Position numbers and translations under genes: made by a program. Of a stretch of DNA of 64,000 nucleotides, positions 59,418-64,000 are shown piece by piece. The DNA is from Pseudarthrobacter equi (lineage in GTDB: Bacteria; Actinomycetota; Actinomycetes; Actinomycetales; Micrococcaceae), in NCBI RefSeq assembly GCF_900105535.1, contig NZ_LT629779.1, forward strand, positions 1,302,001 to 1,366,000. The letters run 5' to 3'. The notes beneath the pieces are model-generated. The model was given only the letters and a program-made list of their open reading frames with translations, was not told where the DNA came from and searched no databases. Position 1 is the stretch's first letter, and each line of letters opens with the position of its first letter.

Positions 59418-60649
59418 CGTGCTGCCCCGGAGAGTTCGCGGGCATCGTCGGGGATTGCGACACCGAACAGTTCGTCATAGATCGACAGGTCCCGTTCCTC
59501 CACGACGGTGGACCGTCCGGCCTTGACGCTGCGGTGGATTCGTCGGAGGGAGGCGGCCTTGTCGACATGCCCGGGGTCGGTGAAGATCTGGTGCCTTGCC
59601 CACCGCCGCTCGTGCGTGGCCAGCAGCCGGCCATCTGCGCTCACAGTCACCTTTTCCAGGTCTGCTTCGACGTTCACGATCCGCCCGATCGCGCCCGGAT
59701 CCACGGAATAGTCGTTGGAGAAGACCCGCACGTAATAGTCACGTGGAAGCCGGACGCTGCTGCGGAAGGCGAACTCGGGCGCCACCGGCGTCAACGGCCG
59801 CATTGCATCCCGGTCCCGGACGAAAAGCTCGACCGGGCGCCCGTGCCGGGTCCGTGAGTAGCGGGCGTTCGCCCGCGGCAGCCAGTCCGCGAGCTGGTCG
59901 TTGAAATCCAGCGGGGACGCGAACGTCCGGCCGGGCATGAAGCCCTGGCGGAAGTAACGGTTCATCCGCTCCACCATGCCCTTGGATTCCGGATCCCTTG
60001 GCGGCAACTGCCGGATCTCGCAGCCCAGCACGCCAGCGAACGCCGCCGCAGGCTCGGTCAGCCGGCCCTGGCCGATCCCCGATTCGTTGTCCCAGACCAG
60101 CTGCTTGGGCACTGCGCCGGCCTCCTGCAGCAGCGACCACATCCCGCCCAGCAAATCAAAGGTCGTGCGGGTCGGCAGCATCCTGGCCTGGATGTATCCG
60201 GAGAACGCGCTCGTCATCACCAACACCGGAGGCTTGCCCTCCTGCCCGTGCCCCAGAGGCAGCGGCTCATGCGGAAACCACAAATCGCACTGCATCGCCT
60301 GGCCCGGTTCATGAACCAGCCGGTCCACCGGATCCGCCGGCATATACTCGGGCCGGAGTCCACGGACCTTGTCCCGGAATAAGGATGCAGAGCCCGTCCA
60401 GCCGACGCGTTCGGCCAGTACCGAAGCCGGCATCGTCGGCGTCTGCACCAACAAGGCACGCACCTGCGCCGCGTAAGCATCAAAACTCGATCCGGCCGGC
60501 CTCCGCTCATACTTCGGCGGCCGCTCCGCCTCCAACGCCCGGTCCACCGTCCCCCGCGAAACCCCGAGCTGTTTAGCCAGCTCCCTCTTGGAGATCTTCT
60601 CCGTCGCGTATCGGTGGCGTATCTGCGCCCAAACATCCAATGTGATCAC
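59414..60649 (-). CDS. istA: IS21 transposase IstA
   Basis: A 411-aa DDE transposase. N-terminal HTH (ISKRELAKQLGVSRGTVDRA), catalytic core with Asp in MQCDLWFP, Asp in QLVWDNESGIGQG and Glu in DPESKGMVERMNRYF, and a C-terminal domain with SNDYSVDPGAIGR. Full length. It is transcribed leftward together with istB from a start 68 bp inside the right terminus. Confidence 0.95.
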   Translation of the reverse strand: MITLDVWAQIRHRYATEKISKRELAKQLGVSRGTVDRALEAERPPKYERRPAGSSFDAYAAQVRALLVQTPTMPASVLAERVGWTGSASLFRDKVRGLRPEYMPADPVDRLVHEPGQAMQCDLWFPHEPLPLGHGQEGKPPVLVMTSAFSGYIQARMLPTRTTFDLLGGMWSLLQEAGAVPKQLVWDNESGIGQGRLTEPAAAFAGVLGCEIRQLPPRDPESKGMVERMNRYFRQGFMPGRTFASPLDFNDQLADWLPRANARYSRTRHGRPVELFVRDRDAMRPLTPVAPEFAFRSSVRLPRDYYVRVFSNDYSVDPGAIGRIVNVEADLEKVTVSADGRLLATHERRWARHQIFTDPGHVDKAASLRRIHRSVKAGRSTVVEERDLSIYDELFGVAIPDDARELSGAAR

Positions 60650-60740
60650 CTTCCATAATGGTCAGTGGCCTCATTTTCAGTTGGCGTTTTTGGCCCTATT
60701 TTCGGTTGGCGTCAACACGAGGTCGGCCGAAGGGGCGGTA

Positions 60741-61064
60741 ATGCGAAAGAGGTTTCTAACTCCAGCGCTTATTCTGCTGCTGGCTTCGTGCGCTGCAACC
60801 GCCGATCCGAAGGATTACCCACGTATCGCTTCCGCAGATGATCGTTGGGGCGTAGGCGTAGCTGACCCGGTGTTCGCGTCGTTAGCTGAGTGCGAAGACG
60901 ATCCGAGCGTGGAGTCAGCTATGCAGAGCGGAGACCTGCCGTCCTCTCGACTCGGTTTTCGATTGAAGGCTGGAGCCTCTGAAACAGATGCTGTCCGAGT
61001 AGCGGACTGCGTCGCCAGGCTTTTGAGCGGCGGCGAACTCGCGATCGTGTCCCCTGACGCTTAG
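60741..61064 (+). CDS. Small lipoprotein
   Basis: A 107-aa protein with a lipoprotein signal peptide (MRKRFLTPALILLLASCAAT; lipobox LLASC, lipidated Cys17). The mature part has two further Cys (LAECEDD and VADCVARL). The IS21 element ends 23 bp upstream, so the original promoter has been moved about 2.1 kb away. Expression now depends on the IS end or on a leftover site. ATG 60741 follows AAGGGGCGG. Family not recognised. Confidence 0.75.
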   Translation: MRKRFLTPALILLLASCAATADPKDYPRIASADDRWGVGVADPVFASLAECEDDPSVESAMQSGDLPSSRLGFRLKAGASETDAVRVADCVARLLSGGELAIVSPDA

Positions 61065-61095
61065 TTAACTCAGCGGGCTTGGCCACCCGCGCGTA

Positions 61096-61114
61096 AAAGG
61101 ATTGGCTAACGGGC
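61096..61114 (+). repeat. Dispersed intergenic repeat, degenerate copy
   Basis: AAAAGGATTGGCTAACGGGC resembles the GAGGATCGGCTTACGG core of the other copies with a few changes. Confidence 0.3.
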
Positions 61115-61348
61115 CCCCGTTGAACCGCTTCGCTCACGACGTTTCAGTTCCATCCAAGCAAGCGTCGCTTGGTAGAAGCAGACAAGGGCACAGGCAAAAA
61201 CTGCCACAGCCATCCATGTTTTCAGCGAGGTGTTCCATTCGAACAACAGGACGCTGCCGAGAAGGAGGCTAGTACCACTGAGAAAGCTGCTCAATCTCAA
61301 AGAACTCAATTGAGCAATTGACGATCGACGAATCTTTTCACGATTCAT
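61106..61348 (-). CDS. Small two-helix membrane protein
   Basis: An 80-aa protein: basic N-terminus, helix SFLSGTSLLLGSVLLFEW, helix WMAVAVFACALVCFYQATLAW and a basic tail KRRERSGSTGAR. The start ATG 61348 overlaps an ATG on the opposite strand (61347), which begins a less convincing frame. No strong ribosome binding site. Unknown function. Confidence 0.55.
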   Translation of the reverse strand: MNREKIRRSSIAQLSSLRLSSFLSGTSLLLGSVLLFEWNTSLKTWMAVAVFACALVCFYQATLAWMELKRRERSGSTGAR

Positions 61349-61501
61349 GCCTAAAGATAACAGGGCTGTTGCGGAACTTCGACAGCTTCTAGCGGAGACC
61401 AGGCAGGTGACCATTAAGCCGGTGGCGCCTACCGTCCGAAAAGTTGGCAACCCGCCGCCGTATGCCAATAGGGGCTGGCCCACCGAACACCAAGCGGCCG
61501 T

Positions 61502-61821
61502 AAAGGGATCCCTAAACGCACGGGCTCGCGTTTCTTCCCCACGCCCACGCCCGGAACCGAGCCGCAAAGGCAGATCCGAGCTTTCGGGTATTTCACAGGA
61601 GATTTACAGGTTAAACACACCTTATCCTTATGCCGGGTTCGAAGGATGAATTGTGGACCTGGCACAGGAGAGACTGAAGAAACTGCGTTTCTGCCGAAGT
61701 GGAAGTGATAGTCGCAGCCGGCTTTTCGGGACGTTGCGAAGCCGGCTGGTAGGTCTGTCGGCGGCCGCGATGCTGGTCGTCTTTGTATTGCTGAATCTAA
61801 CAATGGGAGTTCTGCTGCGAG
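61502..61821. repeat. Direct repeat, left copy (320 bp visible)
   Basis: The sequence from AAAGGGATCC at 61502 to 61821 reappears at 63681-64000 without visible mismatch, offset 2179 bp. It holds the leader, control region and first ~56 codons of the sensor kinase gene. The right copy is cut by the window edge, so the full repeat may be longer. Confidence 0.95.
61591..61610 (+). promoter_or_regulatory. Direct-repeat regulator site in kinase leader
   Basis: TTCACAGG (61592-61599) and TTTACAGG (61603-61610) are spaced 11 bp, the spacing typical of OmpR-family response regulator half-sites, 43 bp before the kinase start. The identical arrangement is present in the repeated copy at 63771-63789. 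Confidence 0.45.
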
Positions 61822-63131
61822 GGTATCTGGTCGATGAGATTGATAGCCGACTCCTTACATCCTTCCCAGTCCAGAGCGCGCGCCATCAGCCGACGGAACG
61901 CTTCGGGCCGCCTGACTTTATCGCGGCCCGCCAGCCACCAGATTCCCTGGGGGCGATAACTGTCAATGGCACCGTAGTTCAAGCTGGCATCTACGACCGG
62001 ACGGGCAACCTCCGCACACTCAGCGACCCGGACGTGGTCGCAGTCGCGGCCGCTGGGCCCACGGAACGGCCCTCGACCCTCAGGCTTGCCGCCGGCTCGT
62101 ACCGCTACATCTCAAAGCGTCTGCCAGGGGACGGGAGCACAGCAATTCTCGGGTACTCGCTGGAACCCGTGGACAACGTCATACGTCAGCTGACGATCTT
62201 AGGCGCCGTTTTATCCATTGGCGCATTGTTGGTCGCCGTCCCCGCTCTCTACGTCCTTTCCGGACTCGCTCTCCGATCGTTGGAACGACTGACCTCGTTT
62301 GCCAAGTCGATAACCAAATCAGATCTGAACGAAAGGCCCTTCACCATCGAGCCTCCACGCACCTCGCCCCGGGACTCGACGGAAGTAGTGGCCCTCTCCC
62401 GCGCAACAGGTGACATGATTCGAAACGTCGCTCAAAGCCTGGCTGCACGGGAGCGAAAGGAAGAGCAGCTTCGCCGCTTTATCTCCGATGCGAGCCACGA
62501 ACTTCGAACCCCACTTGCCGTCATACAGGGCTATGCCGAAATGGCCGGGCAATTCGCTCATGCCGCACCACAGATCGCCCCGCTTCTGACGGAAATCAAC
62601 TCTGGGACAGAAAGGTTAGCCGGCCTCGTCAGCAGTATGCTGACTTTGGCCAGGGCTGATGCTGCCGAAAATATGCGCCAAGAATCGCTGGATCTCGTGG
62701 CCCTTCTTGAAGAACGTATTTTCCGCGCGATCGAGCAGCACCCAACCCACTCCTGGAGCCTCACGCCTGTCGATGACCCCGTTCCCTTCATCGGGGACTT
62801 AGGGCAGCTGACCTTAGCCTTCGACGCAGTAATAGATAACGCCGCGCAGCACAGTGGTTCGTCATCGGCCATCCACGCCGAGGCCACGACACTCCCCGAT
62901 CAGGTAGAACTATCCATCGCTGACAACGGGCCCGGGATTCCCGATGAACTAGGCGAGAAGGTCTTCGAACCATTCGTGACCGGTGAAACTTCCAGAGCAC
63001 GAGCCAAAAGCGGGACCGGACTCGGACTACCAATCGCCCGAGCGATTTTCCAGGCCCACCACGGAAGCCTCACAATGTCATCCCGTCCAGGCTGCACAAG
63101 CTTCACCATTCGACTTCCACTTGAGCGGTAA
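61653..63131 (+). CDS. Orphan sensor histidine kinase
   Basis: A 492-aa kinase. TM1 at about residues 34-55 (VGLSAAAMLVVFVLLNLTMG), an extracytoplasmic domain of about 120 residues, TM2 near 180-203, a HAMP region, HisKA motif FISDASHELRTPLAVIQG, N box FDAVIDNAAQHSG, G1 ADNGPGIPDEL and G2 KSGTGLGLPIA. GTG 61653 follows GAAGGATG. No response regulator gene is adjacent, unlike the system at 159-2347. The promoter and N-terminus are repeated downstream (63681 onward), so the gene may be tandemly duplicated. Confidence 0.9.
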   Translation: MDLAQERLKKLRFCRSGSDSRSRLFGTLRSRLVGLSAAAMLVVFVLLNLTMGVLLRGYLVDEIDSRLLTSFPVQSARHQPTERFGPPDFIAARQPPDSLGAITVNGTVVQAGIYDRTGNLRTLSDPDVVAVAAAGPTERPSTLRLAAGSYRYISKRLPGDGSTAILGYSLEPVDNVIRQLTILGAVLSIGALLVAVPALYVLSGLALRSLERLTSFAKSITKSDLNERPFTIEPPRTSPRDSTEVVALSRATGDMIRNVAQSLAARERKEEQLRRFISDASHELRTPLAVIQGYAEMAGQFAHAAPQIAPLLTEINSGTERLAGLVSSMLTLARADAAENMRQESLDLVALLEERIFRAIEQHPTHSWSLTPVDDPVPFIGDLGQLTLAFDAVIDNAAQHSGSSSAIHAEATTLPDQVELSIADNGPGIPDELGEKVFEPFVTGETSRARAKSGTGLGLPIARAIFQAHHGSLTMSSRPGCTSFTIRLPLER

Positions 63132-63166
63132 AGTCCCGGCCACGTTGTCTTGAAGGGCCTATCCAC

Positions 63167-63184
63167 GTTGGGCGATCCTCTACC
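63167..63184 (-). repeat. Dispersed intergenic repeat, copy 4 (partial)
   Basis: Minus strand begins CGGTAGAGGATCG like copies 2 and 3, then diverges. The plus-strand string CGATCCTCTACCGGGCGG here is identical to 58518-58535. Confidence 0.45.
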
Positions 63185-63239
63185 GGGCGGCCAACCGTGG
63201 ATTTACAGGGGGGACAGGCACTGGCCGGCTTGTCAGGAT

Positions 63240-63608
63240 TTAGGCGCTGACCACCTGCAGATGCACATTGCCCGGTTCCCGAAGATCATCTACCCAGATG
63301 CCGATCCTCGATGTGCCAGCCGGAACCTCATATTGCGACAGCTTTTCGCCGTACACCGTCTCCAGGGTCAATTCTCCTGTCGAGCACATAATCACTTGGG
63401 ATGCGAGCGGGATAAGTTCCTGCGCGGGCTCCTGTCCAGACAGATGAATTGTTGTGTCTCCGTCCATGTCGTTAGTCCCACCGATTATTAGAGCGTCCTC
63501 GCTCGCCCAAACGAGCCCCTCCGCGGTGACATCTGGAAGCGTCGCTTCCTGAGAACCCAGCACGAGAAAGATCGCGTTAGGCAACGGTGCATGGACTGTA
63601 ACGTTCAT
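63240..63608 (-). CDS. Hypothetical protein inside the repeat unit
   Basis: A 122-aa soluble protein, beta-rich and acidic: TLPDVTAEGLVWASEDALII, GGTNDMDGDTTIHLSG, and RIGIWVDDLREPGNVHLQVV at the C-terminus. ATG 63608 follows AAGAGGAG. No family recognised. It lies between the orphan kinase and the second copy of the kinase 5' end and is read in the opposite direction. Confidence 0.65.
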   Translation of the reverse strand: MNVTVHAPLPNAIFLVLGSQEATLPDVTAEGLVWASEDALIIGGTNDMDGDTTIHLSGQEPAQELIPLASQVIMCSTGELTLETVYGEKLSQYEVPAGTSRIGIWVDDLREPGNVHLQVVSA

Positions 63609-63680
63609 TGTTTCTCCTCTTGGTTGGCCACATCATTTCACCTTGCCAGCGGGAACTCTTGCTGCGGCTCGACGGCACGC

Positions 63681-64000
63681 AAAGGGATCCCTAAACGCAC
63701 GGGCTCGCGTTTCTTCCCCACGCCCACGCCCGGAACCGAGCCGCAAAGGCAGATCCGAGCTTTCGGGTATTTCACAGGAGATTTACAGGTTAAACACACC
63801 TTATCCTTATGCCGGGTTCGAAGGATGAATTGTGGACCTGGCACAGGAGAGACTGAAGAAACTGCGTTTCTGCCGAAGTGGAAGTGATAGTCGCAGCCGG
63901 CTTTTCGGGACGTTGCGAAGCCGGCTGGTAGGTCTGTCGGCGGCCGCGATGCTGGTCGTCTTTGTATTGCTGAATCTAACAATGGGAGTTCTGCTGCGAG
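63681..64000. repeat. Direct repeat, right copy (runs off window)
   Basis: Without visible mismatch to 61502-61821. The left junction is sharp at AAAGGG: the upstream 20 bp differ completely between the two copies. Confidence 0.95.
63832..64000 (+). CDS. Second sensor histidine kinase copy, N-terminus only (partial)
   Basis: GTG 63832 begins the same frame as the kinase at 61653, and every codon to the window edge is identical (56 codons, through the first TM helix). Whether the remainder is a full second gene, a diverged paralogue or a fragment cannot be seen. Confidence 0.8.
   Translation, partial: MDLAQERLKKLRFCRSGSDSRSRLFGTLRSRLVGLSAAAMLVVFVLLNLTMGVLLR

Larger units (their letters stand above)
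58590..60722. mobile_element. IS21-family insertion sequence with 5-bp target duplication
   Basis: The element spans 58595-60717. Left terminus TGTTAACGCCAACCGAAGAT and the complement of the right terminus TGTTGACGCCAACCGAAAAT begin imperfect inverted repeats of about 50 bp. Each terminus carries two tandem copies of a GCC(A/G)ACTGAAAA / ATAGGGCC-type word, typical of IS21 transposase binding sites. CGAGG flanks both ends (58590-58594 and 60718-60722). Genes istA and istB are intact and overlap, so the element may be active. Confidence 0.95.

Overview
This window is a high-GC actinobacterial chromosome segment. The gene set and gene orders fit the Arthrobacter/Pseudarthrobacter group (Micrococcaceae): an XPB helicase with its helicase-associated partner, DUF3027 beside a cold-shock protein, c-di-AMP riboswitches in front of cell-wall hydrolases, an IdeR/DtxR regulator and a Corynebacterium/Arthrobacter-style inositol operon. 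The assignment rests on recognised families and gene order only; no database search was possible.

Layout. 0-13 kb is housekeeping: the N-terminus of a WXG100-like protein, a two-component system, a secreted polysaccharide deacetylase with a phosphotransferase-like gene, the XPB/helicase-associated repair pair, cold-shock and DUF3027 proteins, serC and a DtxR-family regulator. 13-16.3 kb is a cell-wall hydrolase cluster: two ydaO-type (c-di-AMP) riboswitches precede an M23 peptidase and an NlpC/P60 protein, and a third gene is an NlpC/P60 paralogue. The riboswitch-controlled NlpC/P60 gene is split by an in-frame TAG just before its catalytic domain. 16.4-20.6 kb holds an HNH nuclease and a molybdenum cofactor module (mobA, DUF6457, moeA with a histidine-rich N-terminus, fdhD). 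20.6-37.5 kb holds a GH38 alpha-mannosidase, an HTH/membrane-protein pair, an ABC-F ATPase plus ABC exporter, NUDIX and DUF6314 genes next to tRNA-Arg(CCT), small membrane proteins, an inositol-phosphatase-like gene, PcrA/UvrD helicase, a glycosyltransferase and a lipoprotein. 37.6-39.8 kb is sucCD, ending in a strong terminator.

39.9-51.4 kb carries an ArsR/SRPBCC pair, a tautomerase and the inositol catabolic operon (iolC, aldolase, iolD, iolA, iolE-like, iolG, iolH, MFS transporter). A 17-bp sequence recurs upstream of both the tautomerase and iolC, so the two units are probably co-regulated. iolB is not in the operon or elsewhere in the window. A divergent MarR/MFS efflux pair with symmetrical operator-like DNA follows (51.4-53.3 kb).

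53.3-64 kb is an accessory region. Its genes are small and mostly orphan: membrane proteins, a stand-alone PASTA-domain protein, a suppressor-of-fused (SUFU) domain protein and a 348-aa protein with a HEPN-type RNxxxH motif. It also contains dispersed short repeats, a complete IS21-family element with imperfect ~50-bp inverted termini and a 5-bp target duplication, and an orphan sensor kinase whose promoter and N-terminus are repeated without visible mismatch 2179 bp downstream, running off the window edge. This is the part most likely to hold undescribed biology. The HEPN-like gene and the tandem kinase duplication are the leading candidates.
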